64,000 bases of DNA from Chitinophaga skermanii (GCF_003259335.1 NZ_QLLL01000004.1:77689-141688); one strand, 5' to 3'; counted from the first letter of the stretch, positions 18,240-27,420 are shown. Numbers and translations are program-made. Notes: generated by a model from the sequence alone, not told the origin.

Positions 18240-19133
18240 ATGCAAATATTAGTGACAGGCAGTAATGGTTTGTTAGGACAGTATTTGATTCATTTATTGA
18301 AGAAAGATCCTGCACACTCCGTTATTGCCATAGGAAAAGGACAGAATAGGCTAAAAGACCAGGCAGGCTATACCTACGTACAAGCCGATATTACCGATAA
18401 TACGGCCATGGCAACTTTAATGGAACAATACAAATTCAATGTTATTTTCCATTGCGCCGCCATGACACAAGCCGACGATTGCGAACGCAACCGCGATATG
18501 TGCTGGGAAGCTAATGTTACGGCAACAGCCGATTTAGTAAAGTTGGCCGAGAAATACCAATCACACTTTATCTTTTTATCGACCGATTTCGTGTTCGATG
18601 GGTTGAATGGCCCGTACATAGAAACCGACCTAGTAAACCCTGTGAATTACTACGGCTCCTCGAAAGTAGCCGCAGAACGAGTTGTTGCGGCGGCGAAAAC
18701 ACCTTGGGCTATAGTACGTACAGTATTAGTGTACGGTTTGTCCGACGATGCGCGTAGGTCGAATATTATTACTTGGGTAAAAGACAATTTATCCAAGCAA
18801 CAATCGATCAAAGTAGTAACGGATCAATTCAGAACCCCAACGCTCGTGCACGATTTAGCCATTGGCTGTAAATTAGTAATGGAGCACAAGGCACAAGGTA
18901 TTTTCCATATTTCGGGTGAAGAGGGGCTTACACCTTTCGAAATGGCCCAGAAAGTGGCGAAGCATTACCAGTTACCGGAAGCATTATTGGTTCCGGTGAA
19001 CAGCGCTACGTTTACGCAAGTGGCGAAGCGACCTGCCAAAACGGGTTTTATCATCGATAAAGCAAAAAAGGAACTCGGGTACCAACCGCGAAGTTTCGAT
19101 GAAGGCATTGATGTAATGCATCAAAGCATATAA
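18240..19133 (+). CDS. NAD(P)-dependent sugar-nucleotide reductase, RmlD-like SDR
   Basis: Extended SDR with a Rossmann glycine motif at the N-terminus (ILVTGSNGLLGQYL), HCAAMTQADDCERN, the Ser-containing FLSTDFVFDG, and the active-site Tyr/Lys pair YYGSSKVAAE. This is the pattern of dTDP-4-dehydrorhamnose reductase (RmlD). No other rhamnose-pathway gene (rmlA, B, C) is nearby and the partner upstream is a peptidase, so the substrate remains open. Its start is 4 bp after the peptidase stop. Confidence 0.85.
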   Translation: MQILVTGSNGLLGQYLIHLLKKDPAHSVIAIGKGQNRLKDQAGYTYVQADITDNTAMATLMEQYKFNVIFHCAAMTQADDCERNRDMCWEANVTATADLVKLAEKYQSHFIFLSTDFVFDGLNGPYIETDLVNPVNYYGSSKVAAERVVAAAKTPWAIVRTVLVYGLSDDARRSNIITWVKDNLSKQQSIKVVTDQFRTPTLVHDLAIGCKLVMEHKAQGIFHISGEEGLTPFEMAQKVAKHYQLPEALLVPVNSATFTQVAKRPAKTGFIIDKAKKELGYQPRSFDEGIDVMHQSI

Positions 19134-19136
19134 ACG

Positions 19137-19170
19137 AAAAAGGCCTCTACATAATAGAGGCCCTTTTTTA
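19137..19170. terminator. Bidirectional terminator
   Basis: GGCCTCTA (19142-19149) pairs with TAGAGGCC (19155-19162), with A residues before and a T run after the stem. It serves the plus-strand reductase and the minus-strand HU/SPOR gene, which converge here. Confidence 0.9.
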
Positions 19171-19187
19171 TTGTAAAAGTTAGAAAG

Positions 19188-20159
19188 TTAGTATATAATG
19201 CTGGCCGCTTTAGAGCCGTAATTACGCTTAATTTTTTCTACATTGTCTGCTGTATCCTTCACTTTAGAAGAAGTGCGGATGGCAATTTTGAAATCGGTAG
19301 AATCTACGCCTTTAATAAACTCTGCATCGGCACCGAAGCTTTTCAACTGGTTCACCCGTTTTTCTGCCGCTTTTAAATTGGGTTTCGATTCGAATACCAC
19401 TTTATAATGGATAGTAGAATCGGGCGAGATAACGTGTACCGGTTGCGGAACGGGTTCGCTTACAACCGTGTCAACCGGGGCTGGCGATAACGCCGCAGAG
19501 TCGGCTTTTACTGCTGGAATGTGTTGGTCTTTTGTATTGGGTGTGGCAGGAATAATGCTTTCTTGCCCTGGGATCACCGTTTTATAACGCATCCACACAA
19601 AAACAACAGCGCCAACTGCCAAAACAGGTAATGCTATCCACCACCATTTTAAGCGAGAACCTTCTTCAAAACTATCACTTGGGGCAGCTTGTAAGTGTTC
19701 TACTACTTCTTTATTTACGGTTACAGCTTCACCAATACGCACATTCACCGGTCCCGGTTCCGATTTGTAAATCGGCTGTACCTTCAGCGAATCCCATGTA
19801 TCGGGCATGTGCTGGGGAATGAATTGAATGTGTTCTTGCGCATCTAACCTTAATACCCCGATGCCTTGTAAAATAATAGGCTGGCCGGTTTGTAAAGTCG
19901 CTTTAAAACTTTCTAGGTATTTCTTCAGCTTTAACTCTGCTACGCTTGAAATCAAGTTTTCCTTGTGCGAAATCCATTGCACGCAAGAACCATCGTCGAT
20001 CCATGCCTCGCTAAACTTAATCTGCTGGCGGGGCGGGAGCAACGTTTTATCTGCAACATCGAATTGCGACGGGATGTGCTCGATCGTAAACGTGCCAATA
20101 TAGGGCACACAACAGGTTTGTTGTTTAAACAGTACTTCTGTTATGTATTGTTGCAACAT
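19188..20159 (-). CDS. CCDC81-type HU-domain protein with membrane anchor and SPOR-like C-terminus
   Basis: Residues 1 to about 115 resemble the paired prokaryotic CCDC81 HU domains (MLQQYITEVLFKQQ, VPYIGTFTIEHIPSQFD, then GQPIILQGIGVLRLD). Around residues 170-190 is one transmembrane segment (WWWIALPVLAVGAVVFVW). A Pro/Ala-rich spacer follows, and the last ~75 residues (HYKVVFESKPNLKAAEKR onward) look like a SPOR domain, which binds denuded septal peptidoglycan. The N-terminus would face the cytoplasm and the SPOR domain the periplasm, linking cell division to an inner HU-fold module. It ends the cluster with the barrel and TPR genes. Confidence 0.8.
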   Translation of the reverse strand: MLQQYITEVLFKQQTCCVPYIGTFTIEHIPSQFDVADKTLLPPRQQIKFSEAWIDDGSCVQWISHKENLISSVAELKLKKYLESFKATLQTGQPIILQGIGVLRLDAQEHIQFIPQHMPDTWDSLKVQPIYKSEPGPVNVRIGEAVTVNKEVVEHLQAAPSDSFEEGSRLKWWWIALPVLAVGAVVFVWMRYKTVIPGQESIIPATPNTKDQHIPAVKADSAALSPAPVDTVVSEPVPQPVHVISPDSTIHYKVVFESKPNLKAAEKRVNQLKSFGADAEFIKGVDSTDFKIAIRTSSKVKDTADNVEKIKRNYGSKAASIIY

Positions 20160-20190
20160 GTATCACAGGATTTTGGGTACAAGTTTACAA

Positions 20191-21828
20191 TTAAAATTTA
20201 ATCATTAAACCACCCAATACGTTAACACCGTAAGATTGATAGCCATTCCAACGCTGGTATTTGCTGTTAAACAAGTTGTTAGCGTTGAACCAGAGACCAA
20301 AATTCTTTGTAATATCATACGAAGCACCAAGGTTCATATCGAATGCACCGTCGGTTTTATTGAAGTCATTCGGTTGAATCACGTAATAGTTACCACCGAA
20401 AGCAAACAAGTCGGCTTTCAATTGTAATTTCTTCGCGATGGTGTATTGAATGTTCAAGTTTGCATTCAATGGTACCAAGCCATAAGGTTTCAATTCTGTT
20501 TCCTGTTTGCCGTAATCGAAGTAAGTGGCGCCTAAGCGTACTTGGAATTTCTCTTCATCGATATACCCAATTTCGCCATGGATTTGGGTTGCTTTCAAGG
20601 AAGCCTCGTTGCGGATGGCAAACTTCTTAGGATCTGTTGCATCGTTCACAAATAAAGGCATGTTTTTGTAGTTAATGACGCCAATTTTCGTGTTATAGTT
20701 GAAGTGTGATCCCAAAGTACCTTTAATACCTGTATAGATTTCTTGCACTTTCGTATTCAAAATCGTATTCGGGTAATCGGCAATGAACGGGTTCATATTC
20801 GCCAAGTTGCGGAAGTTGTTCTTGTTGATGTAATTCACCCAACCACTCGATAAAATCAATTTCTTCTCAGCTATGTGGATGTCGTTGGTGATATCAGGTA
20901 AGATATACGTTTCTTTATTAGTCCACGTAGGATTTACACCCACACGCAAGTAAAACGAAGGTTTCGTGATTTCAACAGCCGGGCGTACGCTCGACACATT
21001 GTTGTTAATTGTTTCACCACCGTCCATTTTATAAGCCGATAAATCGAATACACCCGATACTTTCACGTGGATATCATCAAAAATCTCCTTGCTTACCGGG
21101 ATATTGGCTACAAACGTATTTTCCTGGCGTTTGTACGAATCTTTAAAAGCGATGAATTCTACGTTCGGGTTGATTTTAAAGCCTTTCGGATCAGCAGGAC
21201 GGTTTCTTAAGCCCACTTTTGCAAATACTTCGCTGAATACTTGCTTCACGTCTTCCTCTTTCAAATCGATAAGGGTATGGTCGTACCCATAATAGTTCAC
21301 ACGGTTCCTGTTAAACCCAACACGGCCATCTACTTCAAACTTCTCGGCGAAATAAGTACCGGAACCCAAGATGTTCATTGTGCTATAGTCTTGGTACTGG
21401 ATATCCCCTTTAGAACCTGTGTAGTTAAAGAATAAACCGAGGTTATATTGATCGTTACGGCCGCTACCTACACCCGCTTGGATGAGCGGGGTAGAAAGGT
21501 TACCATAACCTACTTTGATGAAGTTGTTTTGTAAAGCGTTCAACGAATCCTTGCCGAGTGCCAAAGGTTTCAGCGGTACGGGTTGGTACATGAAATTCAA
21601 GTTGAGGGCTGGAATGTTGTAGTTCATTTTAGAACGACTAGAATCCGTTGCCGGTAAGCTCGCAGTTAAGTTCAGCTTCGCGGCGTCGCGGAGTTTAGGT
21701 TGGTAGTTCGTAATGATGTCGATCGTTGCTTCTTTGAGCGTGTCTTGTGCTTTGGCGGATTGTTGGATAAACAATCCCGCGGCAGCCGCTATAAAAATCT
21801 TCGATGTATATTTAATTGTACGATGCAT
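20191..21828 (-). CDS. Outer-membrane beta-barrel protein, TonB-dependent-receptor-like
   Basis: The ATG at 21828 (MHRTIKYTSK) gives a signal peptide ending near QSAKAQD. A GTG 60 bp upstream would add a charged leader and is less likely. The 545-residue product is full of alternating aromatic/polar strands and ends in GVNVLGGLMIKF, a C-terminal aromatic residue as expected of barrels. ANNLFNSKYQRWNGY near the end resembles the last strands of TonB-dependent receptors, but I see no plug domain or TonB box. It follows the large TPR gene after 62 bp and precedes the HU/SPOR gene after 31 bp. Confidence 0.8.
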   Translation of the reverse strand: MHRTIKYTSKIFIAAAAGLFIQQSAKAQDTLKEATIDIITNYQPKLRDAAKLNLTASLPATDSSRSKMNYNIPALNLNFMYQPVPLKPLALGKDSLNALQNNFIKVGYGNLSTPLIQAGVGSGRNDQYNLGLFFNYTGSKGDIQYQDYSTMNILGSGTYFAEKFEVDGRVGFNRNRVNYYGYDHTLIDLKEEDVKQVFSEVFAKVGLRNRPADPKGFKINPNVEFIAFKDSYKRQENTFVANIPVSKEIFDDIHVKVSGVFDLSAYKMDGGETINNNVSSVRPAVEITKPSFYLRVGVNPTWTNKETYILPDITNDIHIAEKKLILSSGWVNYINKNNFRNLANMNPFIADYPNTILNTKVQEIYTGIKGTLGSHFNYNTKIGVINYKNMPLFVNDATDPKKFAIRNEASLKATQIHGEIGYIDEEKFQVRLGATYFDYGKQETELKPYGLVPLNANLNIQYTIAKKLQLKADLFAFGGNYYVIQPNDFNKTDGAFDMNLGASYDITKNFGLWFNANNLFNSKYQRWNGYQSYGVNVLGGLMIKF

Positions 21829-21890
21829 GCTTTTACTTCTTTTTTGTGAAGGATCACTTTCTTTACGGTCGATAAATCGACTTGCCACTG

Positions 21891-24800
21891 TTACGGTTTT
21901 TTGATTTTAGAGTTCGCCTTTTCTTCTGCCTCTACTTTCGCTAATTTATCTTTTGCTTCATTCTTGAATTCCGGGATTGGGCAATTCTCTGCCACGCTCT
22001 GGTAGGTAGCTTTGGCATTGAAGTAATCCTTTTGTTTCGCATAAATATCTCCCAATAAAATATAAGTTTTCGCAATCCAATTCTCGTACGATGGCGTGTT
22101 CTTAATCACATCAAAAGCTGCTTTCTCTGCCGTTGCTAAGTCATTTTTCAAGAAATAACAGTTCGCAATGCTATAACGAGAATCGGCACCAATTTCAGAT
22201 TTAGTCATACCAATCACGATCTTGTATTCTGCAATCGCTTCATCATATGCTGCTTTTGTTTGTTGCGCTTTACCAAGGTAGTAATGACCAATAATTTGAT
22301 CATCCGTACTGATATTGCTGCTCGATAACAATGCTTCTGCGAAAGTGGATACATCGTTCCAGTTTTGCAATTGGTAGTTAGCACGTAATAAACCACGAGT
22401 AGCTACCAAGCTGTTTTCTTTCGAAGTCGATACCTCTCTCAATTTCGCATAATATTCGCGCGCTTTGGTGTAGTTCTTCGTTTGTGTATAGTTTAAGCTA
22501 GCCGCTTGTAAAGCCGATCTTTCTGTATAAGGACTAGCGCTTTTGCTAAGTACAAATTCATAACCAGGCAATGCACTGCTGAAGTCTTTTACATTATAAT
22601 AGCTTTCTGCTTTGTAGAAATTGGCCGGTAAAGCGAAGTTACCATTCGGGTATTTCTGTAAGTAAGCAGCGAAAGCAGGACCGGCGCCTTTATAATCGCC
22701 GTTGGTGAACTTGTTTTCAGCACCTGCGTAAGCCAAAGAATCTTCTGCGTTTACGCTCAATGTTCTACCGGTAGAACGTAAGAACGCTAAGTATTCGTCG
22801 GTTTTGTTCTCACTCACGTAAATTTCCTTGATATTATCCAACGCTTCGGCAGCTTCTGTTGTATTCGGGAACTTCTCAGCCGCTTGGCGGTAGTAGTTTA
22901 ATGCAGTGCTTTCGTTGCCGGCATTGTAGTAAGCAGTACCAAGTTTCAACAAAGCTTTCGGCGCATTCGGACCGTTGGGTTGTTTGTCCAAAATGCTTTT
23001 CAAATACGGGATGGCTTCGTTGTATTTTTCGTTGGCTAAGTAGGTATTAGCAATTTCGAAAGTAGCGTCGTTGTTGAAGTTAGAAGAAGGATATTTCGAG
23101 TTCAACTGTTTCAACAAGTTTACTTTTTCCGTGTCTTTACCTTGGATACCCATGATCACGCTCTTTTGATAAGTAGCGTAATCGGCACCTTGTTCGTTGT
23201 TATTGATGATACGATCGTATAAAGCATTGGCTTTAGGATAATCTTTCAGCATGTAATAACAATCTGCGCTACGAAGTGCAGCATCGTTGGCAATCCTTCC
23301 GGCATTAGGGCCGCTGGCGCGTTGTGCCGATTCGAAGTAAGGTAATGCTTCGCTGTATTGTTCGTTTTTCAACAAGCTGTATCCCAAGTTGTAGCTGGCA
23401 TTCTGAGCATTCGCTTCACCAGAAACCGGTGGGGTAGAAGTACCGAGGTAAGCACGGAGATGCGGGATCGCTTTGTTGCTGTTATTTTGACGGAGGGCGA
23501 TTTCACCTTTCCAGAACTGTGCGAGGCTTTTGATTTCAGCATCGTGGTTGTAGGAAATGGCAACATCAAGCAATTGGTCGGCCTCTGCGAGTTGCGAGTC
23601 GTTGATCAATTGCGTAGCACGGCCGTAAGCCACACGTTGATGTGCTTTTTGTACCGTGATATTTTTATCCTTGATTTGTTCGATCGTAGTTAATGCGTCT
23701 TTGTAGTTGTTCGTGTTCATGAACAAGCCTACCAATACTTCGCGTGCTTCTTTATTGTATTTAGAATTAGGGTAAGTGGTTACAAACTGTGTTAACTCTT
23801 GCAAAGCAGCATCTGAGTAACCCAATTCGTAAGAAAGCTTACCGTAATTGAAGCGGGAGATTTCTTGTTGTTCCGGGTTAGAGCTGTTGCGTGCACAGAA
23901 AGCGAAGGCGTTACGGGCATTGGCTTTTTGGTTCGTGCGTAAGTAGCAATCGCCTAATAAATACATAGAATTCTGGCCTAAAGAGTCTTTTTCGCTGCTC
24001 AATTGCTTGAACCCGCTGATCGCTTTGGCGAAATTATTTGTTTGGTAGTACGAGAAGGAGAGTTGGTATACATCTTCTTTACTTACAGCGTCGGCATTCT
24101 CGTTGTATTCTTGGAGGAATGGGAGCGCTTTCGGGTAATCTTTCTTCTCGAAATAGGCCTGGCCTAACAATTTCCTCATTTCCGCGTCGTAGTATACCTT
24201 GTTGCTACCCGATAAGTACGGTTGTGCGTAGGCGATGAGTTGGTCGTGTTTATGTTGGAAATAGTAGATTTCGGCGATATAGTACGGAACGATCGTCGCG
24301 TACTTAGGTTCTTTTTCTACCCGTTGGAAACTTTTCAATGCTTCGGCGTATTGCTTTTTGTAGTACGCGATGAAGCCGTAGTAATAGTTGGCCGGGATGT
24401 AATATTTGTTTTGGATTTCTTTGATAGAAGCGAAGAGTGGTTGCGCTTTATTGAAATCTTTTACGTTGAAGTAGCAATAGGCTAATTCGAACTTCGCATC
24501 GGCGATCTCGTCGTTACTGAGATTATCGATACTGGCTGCTTCATAATACGGGATGGCGTCTTTGAAGCGGTTTTGTTGGAAGTAGTATTTCGCCAATTGA
24601 TAGCTCACGAGTTGTTCGCGGGCTGCATTATTGCTGGATTTTACGAATTGTTCTGCGAGTGTTTCTGCATTGGGGTTACCTAGTTTCAGGGCACATACTG
24701 TATAATAGTACTGGGCATCTGTGTAAACGAGGTTACGGCTCGACTGCTGTGTTCTCCCGATTTCATCGATCACTTGTTTGAACAATTGCATAGACACGGC

Positions 24801-24974
24801 ATATTTGCCTTCTTTATACAATAGTTGCGCATCTTTAAAAGTTTTGTCGGTATCTGTGTAGACCCGGGTTTGTTGGCCGATGGCGGCGGTGGAACCTATT
24901 AAAGCAGCGCCGGTGGCGACTACGCAGCAAGCTACTTGCTTGGAAATAAAAATGCGTGTTATGAATTGCTTCAT
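21891..24974 (-). CDS. Very large periplasmic TPR-repeat protein
   Basis: A 1027-residue protein with a signal peptide (hydrophobic core CCVVATGAALIGSTAAIG). From residue ~45 to ~1000 nearly all of it is 34-residue TPR-like repeats, recognisable by recurrent units such as FKDAIPYYEAA, YAEALKSFQRV, YPKALPFLQEY, YNEAIPYLKSIL and YDEAIAEYKIV. The tail is lysine-rich. TPR arrays bind partner proteins. The adjacent co-oriented outer-membrane barrel suggests a periplasmic scaffold for the barrel or for an envelope complex. No enzymatic domain is visible. Confidence 0.9.
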   Translation of the reverse strand: MKQFITRIFISKQVACCVVATGAALIGSTAAIGQQTRVYTDTDKTFKDAQLLYKEGKYAVSMQLFKQVIDEIGRTQQSSRNLVYTDAQYYYTVCALKLGNPNAETLAEQFVKSSNNAAREQLVSYQLAKYYFQQNRFKDAIPYYEAASIDNLSNDEIADAKFELAYCYFNVKDFNKAQPLFASIKEIQNKYYIPANYYYGFIAYYKKQYAEALKSFQRVEKEPKYATIVPYYIAEIYYFQHKHDQLIAYAQPYLSGSNKVYYDAEMRKLLGQAYFEKKDYPKALPFLQEYNENADAVSKEDVYQLSFSYYQTNNFAKAISGFKQLSSEKDSLGQNSMYLLGDCYLRTNQKANARNAFAFCARNSSNPEQQEISRFNYGKLSYELGYSDAALQELTQFVTTYPNSKYNKEAREVLVGLFMNTNNYKDALTTIEQIKDKNITVQKAHQRVAYGRATQLINDSQLAEADQLLDVAISYNHDAEIKSLAQFWKGEIALRQNNSNKAIPHLRAYLGTSTPPVSGEANAQNASYNLGYSLLKNEQYSEALPYFESAQRASGPNAGRIANDAALRSADCYYMLKDYPKANALYDRIINNNEQGADYATYQKSVIMGIQGKDTEKVNLLKQLNSKYPSSNFNNDATFEIANTYLANEKYNEAIPYLKSILDKQPNGPNAPKALLKLGTAYYNAGNESTALNYYRQAAEKFPNTTEAAEALDNIKEIYVSENKTDEYLAFLRSTGRTLSVNAEDSLAYAGAENKFTNGDYKGAGPAFAAYLQKYPNGNFALPANFYKAESYYNVKDFSSALPGYEFVLSKSASPYTERSALQAASLNYTQTKNYTKAREYYAKLREVSTSKENSLVATRGLLRANYQLQNWNDVSTFAEALLSSSNISTDDQIIGHYYLGKAQQTKAAYDEAIAEYKIVIGMTKSEIGADSRYSIANCYFLKNDLATAEKAAFDVIKNTPSYENWIAKTYILLGDIYAKQKDYFNAKATYQSVAENCPIPEFKNEAKDKLAKVEAEEKANSKIKKP

Positions 24975-25095
24975 GCTGATATTCTGTTAAGCCTTAATTG
25001 TTTGCGTTTAAAACGTATGTTGCGCGATTTTATTACGAATACATCCTGCCAGTTAACCGGTATTTTTCTCTAAAGCATGACCCGTAAAAACGACG

Positions 25096-25109
25096 GCGAA
25101 ATATTTCGC
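25096..25109. promoter_or_regulatory. 14-bp perfect palindrome
   Basis: GCGAAATATTTCGC is a perfect dyad 122 bp upstream of the TPR gene in the divergent spacer 24975-25290. It could be an operator. Confidence 0.35.
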
Positions 25110-25176
25110 GCCACAAAAATGCAGGTTTTCAAATAAAACAAATATAAATGTTTATACTTTTTTACCTGGCAATAGG

Positions 25177-25214
25177 TTATCTACAGGTATGTGGATAAGC
25201 TGTGATGTGGATAA
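25177..25214. other. Cluster of three DnaA-box-like 9-mers next to an AT-rich stretch
   Basis: TTATCTACA at 25177-25185 has one mismatch to the TTATCCACA consensus. TGTGGATAA at 25190-25198 and again at 25206-25214 are exact matches in reverse orientation. Immediately to the left, about 25130-25165 is nearly all A/T. The 316-bp spacer separates divergent gene groups. It may be an origin element or a DnaA-regulated promoter. Beyond this, the -7 motifs and one palindrome, nothing else is seen in the spacer. Confidence 0.5.
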
Positions 25215-25290
25215 CTCGGGCTGCAATAAAACCGCAATTCCTTATATTGCAGGTGATAAACACACAAGAATCAAACCACAATTACTTTCT

Positions 25291-25701
25291 ATGAAAAAAC
25301 TATTCTCGGCTGGGTATACGAATGGTGGCGTTAGTTTCGCACTTTTACTTTTGCGTGTTACTTTCGGTGTTTTGTTGATTACGCATGGTTGGATGAAGTT
25401 GCAAGGTTTCTCTGAAATGTCTGGTCAATTCCCAGATCCGATCGGTTTAGGCTCTAAAGTAGCGCTCAGCCTCACTATTTTCGCAGAAGTGTTCTGCGCA
25501 GGCTTCGTGGCTTTGGGTCTTTTTACCCGTTTAGCTACTATTCCCGTGATTATTTGCATGCTGGTAATCGTGTTCCATATTCACGGTGCCGATGTGTTGG
25601 CAAAGAAAGAATCGGGTATTATGTATTTAGTGGTGTTCTTGTCACTGTTAATCACAGGCCCGGGTAAATACTCGGTTGACGGCCTTATTGGGAAGAAATA
25701 A
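25291..25701 (+). CDS. DoxX family membrane protein
   Basis: A 136-residue membrane protein with four helices. After the first helix comes LRVTFGVLLITHGWMKLQGF, the DoxX signature, then AEVFCAGFVALGLFTRLA. The ATG at 25291 (MKKLFSAGY) is chosen. An ATG at 25189 would add 34 polar residues encoded by the DnaA-box-like sequences, which makes it unlikely. Function is unclear; some family members sit in quinone or thiosulfate oxidation systems. The thioesterase gene follows after 17 bp, so both are probably on one transcript. Confidence 0.85.
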   Translation: MKKLFSAGYTNGGVSFALLLLRVTFGVLLITHGWMKLQGFSEMSGQFPDPIGLGSKVALSLTIFAEVFCAGFVALGLFTRLATIPVIICMLVIVFHIHGADVLAKKESGIMYLVVFLSLLITGPGKYSVDGLIGKK

Positions 25702-25718
25702 TAAAAGCATATATCGCC

Positions 25719-26135
25719 ATGTTTACAAACAACACACAAATTAGGGTGAGATACGGTGAAACCGACCAAATGGGTTATTTGTACTACGGCAACTACGGAC
25801 TATATTACGAAGTGGGACGTGCCGAAGCCATCCGTGAATTGGGCTTTACGTATAAACAATTGGAAGAGCAGGGTGTAATAATGCCCGTAGCGGAACTAAA
25901 TGTGAAGTATTACCGCCCGGCGTATTACGATGATTTGATTACCGTAAAAACCATCTTGAAGGAATTACCCACTACCTCGAAGATTCAATTCCATAGCGAA
26001 TTGTACAACGAAAAAGGGGAATTACTGAATGTTGGGGTAACCACCCTCGTATTTATTGATGCTACAACAAAACAGAAAGTAGGCTTACCGCCCGCCCTCA
26101 AAGAAAGGTTGGAACCCTTCTTCTCGAAAGCATAA
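25719..26135 (+). CDS. Acyl-CoA thioesterase, hotdog fold (YbgC/4HBT type)
   Basis: Hydrolyses acyl-CoA or related thioesters. The N-terminus has RVRYGETDQMGYLYYGNY, the 4HBT active-site segment with the conserved Asp in TDQMG, followed by the long hotdog helix YYEVGRAEAIRELG. The 138-residue length is normal for YbgC-like enzymes. Chain-length preference is unknown. It ends at a clear terminator. Confidence 0.9.
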   Translation: MFTNNTQIRVRYGETDQMGYLYYGNYGLYYEVGRAEAIRELGFTYKQLEEQGVIMPVAELNVKYYRPAYYDDLITVKTILKELPTTSKIQFHSELYNEKGELLNVGVTTLVFIDATTKQKVGLPPALKERLEPFFSKA

Positions 26136-26142
26136 AAAGCAA

Positions 26143-26176
26143 AAGGTTGCCAAACTATGGCAACCTTTACTTTTTA
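26143..26176 (+). terminator. Intrinsic terminator after the thioesterase
   Basis: AAAGGTTGCC (26143-26152) pairs with GGCAACCTTT (26160-26169), followed by a CTTTTT run. Confidence 0.88.
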
Positions 26177-26179
26177 AGT

Positions 26180-26187
26180 ATATTTGC
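26180..26187 (+). promoter_or_regulatory. Candidate -7 element for the DUF4932-like gene
   Basis: TATATTTG followed by C fits the TAnnTTTG consensus. It implies a leader of about 80 nt before the ATG at 26277. No clear -33 TTTG is seen. Confidence 0.4.
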
Positions 26188-26276
26188 CTCCCTAAACCAA
26201 TTTCAATCGCCTTTTTAGAGAAAGAAGTGTACAGTGACGCTTCCTACTACAAAAAATCTACACCTATTTTAGACTT

Positions 26277-27398
26277 ATGAAGAAGAGTATTTTATGCTTA
26301 CTGTTGATTGTATCGGCATTCAACGCGTTCGCTCAAGATGAAAAAGTGAACTTTTCTAAAAAATATCGTCAACAAAACAACGGCAAGTACCAAGTAGAAA
26401 TAAACGAGGTTAAAGAGTTGATCCAAATTATGACGGCCATCACGAAGAATGGCCAGGATAACGACGACATGATTCAGCAACAAGGCCAATACTACAAAGA
26501 TGTACGCGCGTATTTCAAACCCTTCGAAAATGAACCTATTATCCATACATTCGACTCATTGATGAATGTTTCACCCTTTAATTTCATTTTTTTAACCGGT
26601 AATGGTTTCTCGTATAATTTCAAAGGCGACAAATTAGTACCGAGCGAAACATTCCTTTTCCCTGCAAAGAGTCTTAATAAAATAACGATTACCGAAAATC
26701 CCATTACTACCTATAAAAAGGAGATTGAAGCATTTGCCAAGAAATCCCAATTCCGCAAATTCTACAAGCAACAAAAACCTTACTATACCAGCATACAACG
26801 TAAGTACGCGCAAAACGCAAACCTCGGTAAGCAATGGAAATGGTTAGAGCAAAATTTCCAAAATCGTATCAACCAGTACATCATTTTCTGTTCTCCTCTA
26901 ACGAATAGCCTCAACTACACCAGCACATTCAAACAAGACGATTACAAAGTGATTTACATGGTTTTACCTCCTTTGGATAGCTTCCCTACAATGAGCAAAA
27001 TGCAACTGGAGATATTCAATACCCGCGTGATGTTTACAGAAATTGATCACAATTATGTTACACCTCCCACGCAAGCCAATAAAGCTACTATCAACGAATT
27101 GTTCAAAGAACGTGCTGCTTGGGTAGATGAAAAAACGGAAGGTACTTTCGCATATCCAACACCGGTTAAAGTGTTCGACGAGTACATGACTTACGGCGTA
27201 TTTGTGTTGTATGTACAAGACCATTACGATGCCGCCACATTCGAAGAGGCAAAGAATGGTATAATAAGTGTAATGAAAGATCGTGGTTTCATTGGTATGC
27301 AGGTGTTTACCGATAACTTGTTAAAAGCACGTGCTGCTAACCCGGGTAAAACAATCGATGAGTGGTACCCAGCTTTCCTACAACTTTTTGCTAAATAG
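26277..27398 (+). CDS. Exported DUF4932-like protein, possible degenerate metalloprotease
   Basis: A signal peptide is clear (LLLIVSAFNAFAQ). The 373-residue protein has features of the Bacteroidota DUF4932 family: EINEVKELIQIMTAIT and QYYKDVRAYFKPFENEP near the N-terminus, and a central helix around MFTEIDHNYVTP. Related proteins often have a HExxH zinc motif followed by FVxP at that point. Here the motif reads TEIDH, keeping Glu and the second His but not the first His. The assignment is from memory of the pattern and could be wrong. Monocistronic between two terminators. Confidence 0.6.
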   Translation: MKKSILCLLLIVSAFNAFAQDEKVNFSKKYRQQNNGKYQVEINEVKELIQIMTAITKNGQDNDDMIQQQGQYYKDVRAYFKPFENEPIIHTFDSLMNVSPFNFIFLTGNGFSYNFKGDKLVPSETFLFPAKSLNKITITENPITTYKKEIEAFAKKSQFRKFYKQQKPYYTSIQRKYAQNANLGKQWKWLEQNFQNRINQYIIFCSPLTNSLNYTSTFKQDDYKVIYMVLPPLDSFPTMSKMQLEIFNTRVMFTEIDHNYVTPPTQANKATINELFKERAAWVDEKTEGTFAYPTPVKVFDEYMTYGVFVLYVQDHYDAATFEEAKNGIISVMKDRGFIGMQVFTDNLLKARAANPGKTIDEWYPAFLQLFAK

Positions 27399-27420
27399 AT
27401 AGTCAACTTATCAACATAAA

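Noticed and set aside
25189-25290. N-terminal extension of the DoxX protein from ATG 25189
   Set aside because: The extra 34 residues are polar, unlike the family, and come from the DnaA-box-like region; ATG 25291 starts directly at the family N-terminus.
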